DNA of 40,310 nt. Source: an uncultured Clostridia bacterium. Lineage in GTDB: Bacteria > Bacillota > Clostridia > Lachnospirales > Anaerotignaceae. The position numbers and the translations under genes were made by a program. The notes under the pieces are model-generated. The model ran no database searches, had not been told where the DNA came from, and saw only the letters and a program-made list of their open reading frames with translations. Shown piece by piece: positions 32,111 through 40,310 of the stretch. Every line of letters begins with the position of its first letter. The stretch's first letter is position 1. Location of the stretch: NCBI GenBank assembly GCA_944378105.1, contig CALWGC010000018.1, positions 1 to 40,310 of the forward strand, read 5' to 3'.

Positions 32111-32617
32111 TCAGTGGTCAATGCCTCTCAGTTCTTGACGGTTTTCATAGAGGGTGTCCAGACTGTTTTCAAAGAATTGGTCCACAGCTGCACATTCGTT
32201 TCTGAATTGATCCATCATTTTTTTCAGGCTGTCTTCTGCCATGGCCAAAATCTGATCGGCATATTCCGTTGCCCCAATGCGCATTTCTCTGGCATCGCGC
32301 TTGCTGGCATCAATGATTTCAGCGCTTTTTTCATAGGCGGCCTTGGTCACTTCATGCTGATCGATGAGGCGGGCCATCCGTTCGTTGGCTTCCTGTTTGA
32401 TTTCTTCTGCTTCTTGTTGTGCCAACAAAATGATCTTGTTTCTTTCTTGCAGCATCTCGGTGCAGCGTTTCAGCTCTTTTGGCAGGTTTTGCCGAATTTC
32501 TGCTATAATCTCATACATTTCCTCTTTATCAACAGAAACTTTATTGGAAAACGGCAGTGCCTTGCTTTGGTCCAGCAGGTCCTCCAGTTCGTTTAATAAA
32601 GATTCAATTCCGTCCAT
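32111..32617 (-). CDS. Coiled-coil protein of unknown function next to coaD
   Basis: A 168-aa, highly charged, helical protein with long heptad-like stretches (about 30-160, QEAEEIKQEANERMARLIDQH), no signal peptide and no membrane segment. It resembles small DivIVA/ATP-synthase-b-like coiled coils that follow coaD in Clostridia. It may be a cytoskeletal or cell-division-linked factor; this is a guess. It starts 11 bases after coaD. A GAGGG ribosome site precedes the ATG. Confidence 0.75.
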   Translation of the reverse strand: MDGIESLLNELEDLLDQSKALPFSNKVSVDKEEMYEIIAEIRQNLPKELKRCTEMLQERNKIILLAQQEAEEIKQEANERMARLIDQHEVTKAAYEKSAEIIDASKRDAREMRIGATEYADQILAMAEDSLKKMMDQFRNECAAVDQFFENSLDTLYENRQELRGIDH

Positions 32618-32628
32618 CTAACAATCCC

Positions 32629-33111
32629 TCATTTCTTATACTTATCCATCAATGCCTGCTTGATTTCACAAGGTACCATACCACAAATATCCCCGCCAAA
32701 GGACGCCACTTCCTTGATGGTGCTGGAACTTAAGTACAAATATTCTACACTGGTGGGAATAAAAAAGGTTTCCAAGTTTGGACTCAAGCTGCGATTGGTC
32801 AGCGCCATTTGAAACTCACTTTCAAAATCTGTCACCGCCCGCAAGCCACGGATGATGACCTGGGCATCCTTTTGTCTGGCAAAATCCACCAACAGCCCCT
32901 GGAAACAGTCAATGCTGACATTGGGCAAATCCTTTGTCACAAGTTTCAGCTGCTCCATTCGCTCTTCCACCGTAAAAAGGGAATGGCTTTTGTTTCGGTT
33001 GACCAAAATGGCCACAATCAACTCGTCCACCTTTTCGGCGGCCCGGCGAATGATGTCCAGGTGCCCATTGGAAACGGGGTCAAAACTCCCTGGATAAATT
33101 GCTCGTATCAT
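32629..33111 (-). CDS. coaD: Phosphopantetheine adenylyltransferase
   Basis: A 160-aa enzyme with YPGSFDPVSNGHLDII (S/TxGH at 14-17), IIRGLRAVTDFESEFQMA and the SSSTIKEVA segment. It performs the fourth step of coenzyme A synthesis. It starts 3 bases after the rsmD stop, so they are co-transcribed. Confidence 0.96.
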   Translation of the reverse strand: MIRAIYPGSFDPVSNGHLDIIRRAAEKVDELIVAILVNRNKSHSLFTVEERMEQLKLVTKDLPNVSIDCFQGLLVDFARQKDAQVIIRGLRAVTDFESEFQMALTNRSLSPNLETFFIPTSVEYLYLSSSTIKEVASFGGDICGMVPCEIKQALMDKYKK

Positions 33112-33114
33112 GGT

Positions 33115-33669
33115 TTATTCTTCCTCCAAAGTCAGAAACGTCATGGCAGTTGCGCCGTAATTTTTCACACGCGAAACCGTTAGCCCCGCAATAGGCGGCA
33201 TGGTTTCTTTGCTGAGGTGTTCGGCAATGATCATGCCGTCTTCTTTCAGCACTTTTTCTCTCACAATGGACTCTAAAACCGGCCCGTACAGCCCTTTTTG
33301 ATAAGGCGGGTCCAAAAAAATCAGGTCAAACTGGCGCCCTTGACTGCCCAAAAGGGCCAAAGCCGCCAATACATCCATCTTTTTTACCTCTGCCCGTTCG
33401 GTTAGTTTTGTGTGGGATAAGTTCTGGCCAATGGCCTCCAGGGCCTTTGGCGCTTGTTCCACAAAGACGGCCTCTTTTGCGCCCCGGCTTAAGGCTTCGA
33501 TGCCAATGGCGCCGCTACCGCTAAACAAATCCAAAAACGAGCAATCCCAAATCGAGGGCGAGAGAATATTAAACAGCGTTTCTTTGATTCTGTCTGTGGT
33601 CGGCCTTGTATCCAAGCCTTCCGGTGCCACCAATTTGTGACCTCTGGCAGTTCCGGTAATTACACGCAT
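33115..33669 (-). CDS. rsmD: 16S rRNA (guanine966-N2)-methyltransferase
   Basis: A 184-aa class I methyltransferase. It has FLDLFSGSGAIGIEALSRGA for SAM binding and LIFLDPPYQKG as the DPPY catalytic motif. It methylates G966 of 16S rRNA. The start giving MRVITGTARGHKL has GGGAGG 6 bases upstream; the longer in-frame form is not preferred. It leads the rsmD-coaD-coiled-coil unit. Confidence 0.95.
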   Translation of the reverse strand: MRVITGTARGHKLVAPEGLDTRPTTDRIKETLFNILSPSIWDCSFLDLFSGSGAIGIEALSRGAKEAVFVEQAPKALEAIGQNLSHTKLTERAEVKKMDVLAALALLGSQGRQFDLIFLDPPYQKGLYGPVLESIVREKVLKEDGMIIAEHLSKETMPPIAGLTVSRVKNYGATAMTFLTLEEE

Positions 33670-33710
33670 AACAAGCCTCCCATTCTCATAAATCATCCAA
33701 TATACCGCTT

Positions 33711-33739
33711 ATTATAGCAAAGTGCAAGGCACTTGACAA
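33711..33739 (-). promoter_or_regulatory. Promoter of the rsmD-coaD unit
   Basis: Minus strand TTGTCA, 17-base spacer, TATAAT, between recG and rsmD. Confidence 0.7.
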
Positions 33740-33760
33740 CAGGTATTTGACAAAAAAGCA

Positions 33761-35803
33761 CTAAATCCCAATTTCGTTTCCGCCAAAAAAGTGGCGCAGT
33801 TGGGCCAAAAATGCCTCCTCTTCTTCCTGCGGCAAGGGATGGTTTTTGCTTTCTTTGGCCGCCTGTTGGGCCAGGCGCAACACATCCATATCCTGATATA
33901 AATTGGCAATTTTCATCACCGGAAGACCGTGCTGCCTGGTGCCAAAAAAATCCCCCGGCCCCCGCAGCTTCAAATCCGTCTCTGCAATTTCAAAACCATC
34001 TGTGGTCCGCTTCATCACCTTCAGCCGCTCTTTGGTGACGGCGTTTTTGGCTTCGGAAATCAAAATGCAATAGCTTTTTTCGCTGCCGCGACCAACCCGG
34101 CCCCGCAACTGGTGCAGCTGCGAAAGGCCAAAATACTCGGCGTTTTCCACCACCATAATCGTGGCATTGGGCACATTGATCCCCACCTCAATCACCGTCG
34201 TCGCCACCAAAACTTGAATCTCGTTTTTGGCAAAGGCCGCCATCATCTCCTGCTTTTCGTCTGCCTTCATCTTTCCATGAAGAATGCCCACCCGAAACGC
34301 CGAAAACCGCTGGGCCATCTTTTCTCCGTAGGTCAACACCGCTTCTGTTTCCCGTTTTTCGCTTTCTTCCACCGCCGGACAAACCAAATAAGCCTGCCGC
34401 CCGGCCTTTAATTCCTTCTCGATAAAACCATAGACCCGCTCATGGTACGACGGAGGCACCACCAGCGTATCAATGGCTTGCCGCCCGGCCGGCAGGGCAT
34501 CGATGATGGAAATATCCAAATCGCCATATAAAATCAACGCCAACGTCCGGGGAATGGGTGTAGCCGTCATCACCAGCACATGGGGACTTTCTCCTTTTTG
34601 GGCCAGCCGCACCCGCTGCTTCACACCAAAACGGTGCTGCTCATCGGTGACCACAAAGCCCAGTCGGTCAAACAAAACCCCGTCTTGAATCACCGCATGG
34701 GTGCCAATGACCATCTGCACCCTTCCTGTGGCAATGTCGTCCAAAAGGGCTTGTTTTTCTTTTTTCTTCATGGCCCCTCGCAAAAACCCAACCCGTACTC
34801 CCAAAGGCGTAAACAGTTGGGAAAACGTCTCATAATGCTGCCCCGCCAACACTTCCGTCGGTGCCATCAAGGCCGCCTGATAGCCGTTTGCAATGGTTTC
34901 ATAACAGGCCACCGCCGCCACCGCCGTCTTACCGCTGCCCACATCCCCTTGCACCAGCCGGTTCATCACCCGCCCGGAGCCAAAGTCTGCCTCAATTTCT
35001 TCTAACACCGTCTTTTGGGCATCGGTAAGGGAAAAGGGTAAGGCTGCTTCGATTTCGGCCCGACCCTTTTTTGCGTCCAGTAGGGGGCCGCTTTTTCCTT
35101 CTGTCGCCTGTTCTTTCAGGCGAAAGAGGGCTGTCTGCAACAAGTATAGCTCCTCAAAAACAAGCCTCCTTCTGGCCAGAAAAAAGCTGTTTTCGTCCTG
35201 GGGAAAATGAATATTTTCTATGGCAAAGTTTCGTTCTGCCAACTGATATTGTTTGCGCACCCATTGGGGCAGACCGTCTTTGAGACGGTCTTTCATTCCC
35301 TCCACCGCCTGGGCCATCAGCTTTCGCAATATTTTTTGGCTCATACCCTTTGTGGTGGGATAAATGGGAATGATTTTGCCGCTGCTTTCTAAGGTCTCTT
35401 TTTCCATGGATTCAAATTCCGGCGAAGAGACCTGGCGGCGGCCATACTTGATTTCGTAACGACCTGTAAAGACATACGTCTGCCCCACCTGAAACGTGTT
35501 TTTTAAATAGGGCATGCCAAACCAAATGCAGGTGACGCTGTTGTCCGCATCCCCCACCTTTAACCGGGTTTGCACCTTTTTTTGATACCGAATATTCTCT
35601 GCCTCAGCCAATACGGTGGCCCGAAAGGTGTTGCTTTGCCCAGGCACCAGTTCATCCACCGTTTTCATCTGCCGCCGGTCTTCATACTCCCTTGGGAAAT
35701 GCTCCAATAAATCGCCCACTGTTTCAATGCCCATGGCATGCAGCTGACTAAGCCGCTGGGTGCCTACGTTTTTTAATACCGAAACATCCTCTGTCAGCTC
35801 CAA
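33761..35803 (-). CDS. recG: ATP-dependent DNA helicase RecG
   Basis: A 680-aa superfamily 2 helicase. The N-terminal wedge/OB domain includes FRATVLAEAENIRYQKKVQTRLKVGD. Walker A is GDVGSGKT, motif II DEQH followed by RFGVKQR, and motif III TATPIPRTLAL. A C-terminal helicase domain has HQLRGRVGRG. It reverses stalled replication forks. The start codon is TTG, 7 bases after AAGGAGGG. It is downstream of fakA and separated by a hairpin terminator. Confidence 0.96.
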   Translation of the reverse strand: MELTEDVSVLKNVGTQRLSQLHAMGIETVGDLLEHFPREYEDRRQMKTVDELVPGQSNTFRATVLAEAENIRYQKKVQTRLKVGDADNSVTCIWFGMPYLKNTFQVGQTYVFTGRYEIKYGRRQVSSPEFESMEKETLESSGKIIPIYPTTKGMSQKILRKLMAQAVEGMKDRLKDGLPQWVRKQYQLAERNFAIENIHFPQDENSFFLARRRLVFEELYLLQTALFRLKEQATEGKSGPLLDAKKGRAEIEAALPFSLTDAQKTVLEEIEADFGSGRVMNRLVQGDVGSGKTAVAAVACYETIANGYQAALMAPTEVLAGQHYETFSQLFTPLGVRVGFLRGAMKKKEKQALLDDIATGRVQMVIGTHAVIQDGVLFDRLGFVVTDEQHRFGVKQRVRLAQKGESPHVLVMTATPIPRTLALILYGDLDISIIDALPAGRQAIDTLVVPPSYHERVYGFIEKELKAGRQAYLVCPAVEESEKRETEAVLTYGEKMAQRFSAFRVGILHGKMKADEKQEMMAAFAKNEIQVLVATTVIEVGINVPNATIMVVENAEYFGLSQLHQLRGRVGRGSEKSYCILISEAKNAVTKERLKVMKRTTDGFEIAETDLKLRGPGDFFGTRQHGLPVMKIANLYQDMDVLRLAQQAAKESKNHPLPQEEEEAFLAQLRHFFGGNEIGI

Positions 35804-35824
35804 GGATATCCCTCCTTTTGACTC

Positions 35825-35866
35825 AAAAAAGAGGCCCTACGGCCCATGGTCCGGAAAGCCTCTTTC
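35825..35866 (-). terminator. Terminator between fakA and recG
   Basis: AAAGAGGC (35828-35835) pairs with GCCTCTTT (35858-35865). On the minus strand six T follow. recG begins only 22 bases later, so some read-through is likely or recG has its own promoter. Confidence 0.7.
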
Positions 35867-35870
35867 TGGT

Positions 35871-37505
35871 TTATTCTACAGAAATGATATAGTAATATAA
35901 CGGTTGTCCGCCGGCATGGACTTCCACTTCGCACTGGTCAAAAATTTCTTCCAGCTCCCCTGCCAGCTGCTGGGCCGCTTCTTCTGTGATGTCTGCGCCA
36001 TAGTAAATGCAGATCACTTCGCTGCTGTCGTTGACAGCCTTACCCACCAGCTCCCTGGAGCAGTCTGCCACCGTTTGATCCACCGAAACAATCTGACCAT
36101 TTAACATCCCAATGATGTCCCCTTCGGCGATGGTGCTTTCTCCCCATACGGTATCTCTCACCGCATAAGTCACCGAGCAAGTGGTCACCGTCTCCAAGCT
36201 TTCTTCCATAAAGGTCACCGCTTCTTCCACCGGTAACGACGGGTCGTAACTAATCATGGCCGTCATGCCTTCTGGCACCGATTTGGTGGGTACCACAAAC
36301 ACCTTTTTCTCCTTGGTCAGCTTGGCTGCCTGCTGGGAAGCCAAAATGATGTTTTTGTTGTTGGGTAAAATCACCACATGTTTGGCCGGCACGGCTGCAA
36401 TGGCCTGCAAAATGTCTTCCGTGCTGGGGTTCATGGTTTGTCCGCCTTCAATGATGCGATCCACGCCCAAATTCCGGAAAATCTCCGACAATCCATCCCC
36501 CATGGAAACAGAAACAAACCCAACTTCTTTTTGTTTTACTTTCACTGGTTTGGCATTGGAAAAATCGATTTTGCTGGTATGCTGAATCCGCATGTTTTCA
36601 ATTTTTAAGCCGTTGAGCGGCCCAATGGTCAACGCTTTTTCCAACACCTGCCCTGGGTGGTTGGTATGGACATGCACTTTTATCATTTCTTCATCGGCCA
36701 CCAACACCAGCGAATCGCCCATGGTCAGCAGATAATCCCGGAATCCTTCCACCGTTTCTTCCGGCACATTTTTTTCTTCCACAAAAAACTCTGTGCAGTA
36801 TCCAAACTGGATGTCTTCCGGCGCCACGGTCCCCAGGGCCTCAAAGGAGGCCTCTGTCTTTGGCAGTGTCTCTTCCGGCAGCGAAATTTCTGCCTTATCA
36901 TCCAATGCCTTCAGTCCGCCCAAAAGCACGAACAAAAGCCCCTTGCCCCCGGCATCCACCACGTCGGCTTGTTTTAACACCGGCAGCATTTCCTTCGTTT
37001 GGGCCAACATTTCATTGCCGTCCGAAAGAATCTGTTTTAAAAATGCGCCCACATCCTCCATTTCTTCCCAATGCGCCTCTGCACTTTCTGCACAGGCCCT
37101 TGCCACAGTTAAAATGGTGCCTTCTTTGGGCTTCATGACGGCTTTATATGCCGTCTCTACGCCTTGGCGCACAGCCTTGGCCAATACTTGGGTATCGGCT
37201 TCTTCTTGGCCGCTTAAGCCTTTGGCAAAGCCACGGATCAGCTGGCTTAAAATGACGCCAGAGTTACCTCTGGCCCCCCGCAAAGAGCCGTTGGCAATGG
37301 CCTTTGCCACTTCGTCAATCCGATTGGAAGCGACTTTTTCGCATTCCTTGGCAGCGGCCAGGGCCGTCAGGCTCATATTGGTCCCCGTGTCGCCATCGGG
37401 CACCGGAAATACATTGAGCGCATCCACCAGCTGTTTGTTTTCATTCAGCTCGTTTGCGCCTGCAATCATCATTTTCTTTAGTAATACCCCGTCGATGACT
37501 CTCAA
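35871..37505 (-). CDS. fakA: Fatty acid kinase catalytic subunit FakA (DAK-phosphatase family, YloV)
   Basis: A 544-aa protein. An N-terminal DhaL/DAK2-like kinase domain has FPVPDGDTGTNM, whose aspartates bind the Mg-ATP, and GSLRGARGNSGVILSQ. A middle and C-terminal region typical of YloV follow. Partnered with FakB (DegV family), it phosphorylates exogenous fatty acids; FakB is not in the window. The start codon is TTG, 8 bases after AGGAGG. It follows asp23 by 13 bases, the conserved yloU-yloV pair. Confidence 0.93.
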   Translation of the reverse strand: MRVIDGVLLKKMMIAGANELNENKQLVDALNVFPVPDGDTGTNMSLTALAAAKECEKVASNRIDEVAKAIANGSLRGARGNSGVILSQLIRGFAKGLSGQEEADTQVLAKAVRQGVETAYKAVMKPKEGTILTVARACAESAEAHWEEMEDVGAFLKQILSDGNEMLAQTKEMLPVLKQADVVDAGGKGLLFVLLGGLKALDDKAEISLPEETLPKTEASFEALGTVAPEDIQFGYCTEFFVEEKNVPEETVEGFRDYLLTMGDSLVLVADEEMIKVHVHTNHPGQVLEKALTIGPLNGLKIENMRIQHTSKIDFSNAKPVKVKQKEVGFVSVSMGDGLSEIFRNLGVDRIIEGGQTMNPSTEDILQAIAAVPAKHVVILPNNKNIILASQQAAKLTKEKKVFVVPTKSVPEGMTAMISYDPSLPVEEAVTFMEESLETVTTCSVTYAVRDTVWGESTIAEGDIIGMLNGQIVSVDQTVADCSRELVGKAVNDSSEVICIYYGADITEEAAQQLAGELEEIFDQCEVEVHAGGQPLYYYIISVE

Positions 37506-37518
37506 CGATTGTTCCTCC

Positions 37519-37872
37519 TTAACCGACTCTTACGCCTTCCACAAAGATGTTGATTTTCACCACTTCCAAATCCAACGCCTGTTCCAATTTGTATTTGACA
37601 GTGCTGATCATATTATCTGCAATGGCCGAAATATTCGTTCCATATTCCACAATGACATGAAAATCAATGGTCAGTCTGTTTTCTTCCACCATCACTTTGA
37701 TGCCTTTGGTCAAGCTTTCCACTTTCAGCAGCTGAAACAGACCATCTTTCATATTTTTGGCCGCCATACCCACAATGCCATAGCATTCCATGGCGGTCAT
37801 CCCGGCGATGCGGGCAATCACTTCATTTTCGATGGTAATGACACCAAGGGAAGTTTCTACGCAAACGGACAT
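37519..37872 (-). CDS. Asp23/Gls24-family protein (YloU)
   Basis: A 117-aa protein of the Asp23/Gls24 envelope-stress family: ENEVIARIAGMTAMECYGIVGMA and IAVAG-like later part VYGTNISAIADNMISTVKYKLEQALDLEVVKINIFVEGV. In this genomic place (rpmB-yloU-yloV) it is near-universal in Firmicutes. The start giving MSVCVET has AGGAGGG 8 bases upstream; an ATG 6 bases before is too close to it. The 272-base gap to rpmB (37873-38144) holds the divergent promoters and no gene. Confidence 0.9.
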   Translation of the reverse strand: MSVCVETSLGVITIENEVIARIAGMTAMECYGIVGMAAKNMKDGLFQLLKVESLTKGIKVMVEENRLTIDFHVIVEYGTNISAIADNMISTVKYKLEQALDLEVVKINIFVEGVRVG

Positions 37873-38070
37873 ATTCATACCCTCCTCTTACTTCAGGTGA
37901 ATTTTACTTTCGCTTTTTTGCCAACGCATAAAAAAATGCCTGCGGCACCGACGCTTCATCGATACACAACAGCTGGGCAGACTACTTGTATTTATTATAC
38001 CATTGTTTTTACTACAATAAAAGTAGAAATCCCTTGATTTTGTTTTTTTCTAAATTTTTTTCTTTTCTGC

Positions 38071-38099
38071 TTGCAAAATGGATGCAATTCTGATAGAAT
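38071..38099 (+). promoter_or_regulatory. Promoter of rpmB
   Basis: TTGCAA, 17-base spacer, TAGAAT, 45 bases before the start codon. Confidence 0.65.
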
Positions 38100-38144
38100 A
38101 CATTTGTTATGTCATGGAAAAGAAACAAAGGAGGTGCAACCCCA

Positions 38145-38345
38145 ATGGCAAAGTGCGAAATTTGTGCAAAAAATCAGCAGACCGGCCACAGAATCAGCAT
38201 TAACCGTAGCCAGGTCTCCAGACGCGCCAATAAAACCTGGAAACCAAACGTGAAGAAAGTGAAGATCGTAGACAACGGCACTGTTCGTTCCATCTACATC
38301 TGCACAAGATGCCTGCGTTCCGGTAAAGTTACTCGCGCTATCTAA
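38145..38345 (+). CDS. rpmB: 50S ribosomal protein L28
   Basis: A 66-aa protein with MAKCEICAKNQQTGHRIS and a later CTRCLRSGKV. The two CxxC pairs are the zinc-binding (C+) form. AAGGAGGTG precedes the ATG by 9 bases. It is divergent from asp23-fakA, as in B. subtilis. Confidence 0.97.
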   Translation: MAKCEICAKNQQTGHRISINRSQVSRRANKTWKPNVKKVKIVDNGTVRSIYICTRCLRSGKVTRAI

Positions 38346-38357
38346 TAAAGTGAAACC

Positions 38358-38389
38358 AACTCTCATCGCTTCGGCCTGAGAGTTTTTTT
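38358..38389 (+). terminator. Terminator of rpmB
   Basis: AACTCTCA/TGAGAGTT stem followed by seven T, 12 bases past the stop. Confidence 0.9.
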
Positions 38390-38421
38390 CCGCCCAAAAG
38401 CAGGAAATTTTTTCCATTTCC

Positions 38422-38568
38422 TCATTTGCACCGCCGGTTTCCCAGCAAAAAAAAGCCGCCAATCAATAATCCCACCGCCACAATAAATCCCCACCACGGC
38501 AGAAAAATCACAACCAACATCCCGGCCCCAGCCGAACAACAACATAACCCCAACCATTGTCTTTCCAT
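38422..38568 (-). CDS. Possible 48-aa small membrane protein
   Basis: A 48-aa frame: MERQWLGLCCCSAGAG, a hydrophobic segment from 17 to 43 (GMLVVIFLPWWGFIVAVG and onward), then NRRCK. It looks like one or two membrane helices with cysteines at both ends. The ribosome site is only GGG and weak. It lies between rpmB and the MATE gene on the opposite strand; the rest of the gap has no other frame I would support. The composition is convincing for a small membrane protein, but no homologue is recognised with certainty. Confidence 0.45.
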   Translation of the reverse strand: MERQWLGLCCCSAGAGMLVVIFLPWWGFIVAVGLLIGGFFLLGNRRCK

Positions 38569-38637
38569 CCCATATCCAACCCTTTTCTTCTTCTTTTCTT
38601 CATCTTATGCCATCATTTTTGCCTTGATACGTTTTGC

Positions 38638-38666
38638 TTGACTTTTTTTGTCGGCCTTGCTATGAT
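38638..38666 (+). promoter_or_regulatory. Promoter of the MATE gene
   Basis: TTGACT, 17-base spacer, TATGAT, 38 bases before the start codon. Confidence 0.6.
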
Positions 38667-38704
38667 TTTTTTTGCTGATTCCATTACAAAAGGGGGACAG
38701 AGGG

Positions 38705-40036
38705 ATGAAAGCCGTACATCAAAAATTGACCAAATACATCTCGTTTAATATGCTGGGCACGGCCGGGCTTTCTTGTTATATCTTGGCCGATACCTACTTT
38801 GTGGCAAAAGGGCTTGGCTCCAATGGCCTTGCGGCGTTAAATATTGCGTTACCCATTTACAATTTGATTTATGGCGTGGGTATGATGATTGGGATGGGGG
38901 CTGCCACCCGGTTTTCCCTGGAAAAAAGCAGTCGAAAAACGGCCGGAGCCGATTTATTTACTCAGGCCTTTTATTTGGTGCTCTTTTTTGGATTGATTTT
39001 TGTCTGCCTTGGTCTCTTTGCCAACCGGCAAATCACGGCGTTGTTTCAGGCCAACGAGGAAGTTTTTTCCATGACGCAGACATATTTGACAGTGGTACTG
39101 CTGTTTGCGCCGTTCTTTTTGATGAACCATTTGCTTTTGGCCTTCATTCGTAACGACGGAAGTCCCAATTTGGCCATGGCCGGCATGCTTTCCAGTAGCC
39201 TTGCCAACACCATTTGCGACTATATCTTCATATTCCCCTGCGGCATGGGGATGTTGGGCGCGGTACTGGCCACAGGCCTTTCGCCCATTTTCAGTATGGC
39301 CGTGCTGTCGGTGCACTTTATCCGCAAGAAGAACCAATTTCGCCTCTATCGCCTGCGCCCCAGGTGGGAACGGATGAAAACCTTGTTGGCCCTGGGCGTT
39401 TCTTCTTTGGTCACAGAGTTTTCCAACGGCATTGTCATTCTTGTGTTCAATACACTTTTGCTGGGGATGCTGGGCAATTTGGGTGTGGCCGCCTATGGCG
39501 TGTTGGCCAACATTGCTTTGGTGATTTTGGCCATCTTCACCGGCATTTCCCAAGGGATGCAGCCCATTGTCAGCCAAAGCCGCGGGGCCGGTCGTTGGGA
39601 CGAGGTGACCGATGGATACCGGTTTTGCCTTGTGTTATCCCTCCTCATTGCCCTTTTCATTTATATCTTTTGCGTCTTTTTCCAAGAGCCAATCATCATG
39701 GCCTTTAACGAGGAAAAGAATCTGGAGCTGCTCTCCATCGCTTCCGAAGGCCTTGTGGTTTACTTTATCGGGTTCTTGTTTGCCGGCGCCAATATCATCA
39801 CCTGCGTGTACTTTTCTGCCATTGGCGTGGCCCAGGCTTCTTTCTTGCTCTCCCTTTTGCGGGGGCTTTTGCTCATTGTGCCATCGGCCATTCTGCTTTC
39901 CATGGTCTTTGGCGTATTAGGGGTCTGGTTGGCCTTTCCGGTGGCGGAGGGGATCACCTCTTTGGTGGCCATCGCCTGTTATCGATGGGAGCGGAAAAAA
40001 ACGGCCGCCCTTTGGCGCAGCTTCCAAAGCAAATAA
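38705..40036 (+). CDS. MATE-family efflux transporter
   Basis: A 443-aa, 12-helix protein of the MATE (multidrug and toxin extrusion, DinF/NorM-like) family, with two 6-helix halves. The first half has AALNIALPIYNLIYGVGMMIGMGAATRFSLE, and the second FTGISQGMQPIVSQSRGAG, each showing the family loop with glycines. It exports cationic drugs or metabolites using H+ or Na+; the substrate is unknown. GGGGGACAGAGGG precedes the ATG giving MKAVHQKL. It is a single gene. Confidence 0.9.
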   Translation: MKAVHQKLTKYISFNMLGTAGLSCYILADTYFVAKGLGSNGLAALNIALPIYNLIYGVGMMIGMGAATRFSLEKSSRKTAGADLFTQAFYLVLFFGLIFVCLGLFANRQITALFQANEEVFSMTQTYLTVVLLFAPFFLMNHLLLAFIRNDGSPNLAMAGMLSSSLANTICDYIFIFPCGMGMLGAVLATGLSPIFSMAVLSVHFIRKKNQFRLYRLRPRWERMKTLLALGVSSLVTEFSNGIVILVFNTLLLGMLGNLGVAAYGVLANIALVILAIFTGISQGMQPIVSQSRGAGRWDEVTDGYRFCLVLSLLIALFIYIFCVFFQEPIIMAFNEEKNLELLSIASEGLVVYFIGFLFAGANIITCVYFSAIGVAQASFLLSLLRGLLLIVPSAILLSMVFGVLGVWLAFPVAEGITSLVAIACYRWERKKTAALWRSFQSK

Positions 40037-40118
40037 AGAGGACTGCAAGCCTTACATACAAAGAATCGCAACCATTTTATTTTTGCTGAAGTTGTTTTTT
40101 TGAAGACTGCTATCGCAA

Positions 40119-40154
40119 TTTCCAAGAAGAAAAACAATGGTTTCTTCTTGGAAA
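40119..40154. repeat. Perfect 14-bp inverted repeat after the MATE gene
   Basis: TTTCCAAGAAGAAA and TTTCTTCTTGGAAA with an 8-base loop. There is no T run immediately after, so it may be a terminator without a tail or the edge of the mobile element. Confidence 0.55.
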
Positions 40155-40190
40155 ACCGCTTTCGTTCTTCTCTCTAAAAAGATCAAATCA

Positions 40191-40286
40191 AAACCACTAG
40201 TAAACTAGTGGTTTGAACAACCCCTAGAAGGGGTATTGCGTGCGTATTCCCTAAAAGGGAATATCGAAGATTTGGCAACGCATTAC
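40191..40286 (-). mobile_element. Right-end-like fragment of an IS200/IS605-type element, inverted relative to the left edge
   Basis: Read on the minus strand, GTAATGCGTTGCCAAATC with TTC (40266-40286) is followed by three hairpins. These are ATTCCC/GGGAAT (40246-40262), CCCC/GGGG (40221-40233), and AAACCACTAGT/ACTAGTGGTTT (40191-40214) with the flanking TTTTG. The layout matches the left edge of the window. The element body would lie to the right, outside the window. Confidence 0.4.
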
Positions 40287-40310
40287 AATCACAGGCAGCC
40301 ACTTAAAGTG

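Overview
The window looks like chromosomal DNA of a Gram-positive, anaerobic, spore-forming member of the Clostridia. The signs are the B. subtilis-like ylb and ylo housekeeping blocks (tmcAL/ylbM, ylbJ, coaD/ylbI, rsmD/ylbH, the yceD-rpmF pair, recG, fakA/yloV, asp23/yloU, rpmB), an acetate-forming pta-ackA pair, a T-box in front of leuS, strong AGGAGG ribosome binding sites, a YlbJ sporulation membrane protein, and a BclA-like collagen protein behind a sigma-K-like promoter. A Lachnospirales or Anaerotignum-like genome would fit, but the sequence does not prove it.

Layout. 1-120: an end-like fragment that resembles the right end of an IS200/IS605-type element. 232-1437: a monovalent cation/proton antiporter. 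1803-3717: scpB, scpA and a peptidase-like membrane protein whose HExxH motif is damaged. 3893-6600: leuS with its leucine T-box leader. 6636-8800: an amino acid permease followed by a TauE-like permease. 8905-10140: collagen-like surface protein. 10441-12183: a secreted GLUG-repeat/M23 peptidase. 12361-14049: metallophosphoesterase and MBL-fold hydrolase.

14393-19569 is the most unusual stretch. It holds two paralogous 48-49 aa proteins that share an identical 24-residue N-terminus. One lies just downstream of an unrecognised 224-aa gene, the other just downstream of a P1B heavy-metal ATPase. The ATPase leader contains a near-consensus CsoR operator. A CsoR-family regulator with the Cys-His-Cys copper triad and a histidine-rich tail is encoded 1.3 kb away, beyond an M20 peptidase. 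Together these suggest a copper (or other soft metal) export regulon with an undescribed small-protein partner.

19769-24377 carries a secreted protein with a copper-amine-oxidase-N-like domain, a TIGR04076 protein translationally coupled to a crotonase-fold protein that lacks both hydratase glutamates, an NSS-family symporter, and a DapA-superfamily aldolase. 24395-29543 is a conserved leftward run: pta, ackA, yceD, rpmF, plsX, acpP, rnc. From 29831 come tmcAL and ylbJ (rightward), then a leftward block (coiled-coil protein, coaD, rsmD, recG, fakA, asp23), then rpmB, a 48-aa membrane protein and a MATE transporter. The last 130 bases are an inverted, related copy of the sequence type at the left edge, so the window is bracketed by two outward-lying IS200/IS605-like ends.

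Most coding is on the minus strand. Starts were chosen from ribosome binding sites. Several genes use TTG or GTG (recG, fakA, the DapA-like gene).
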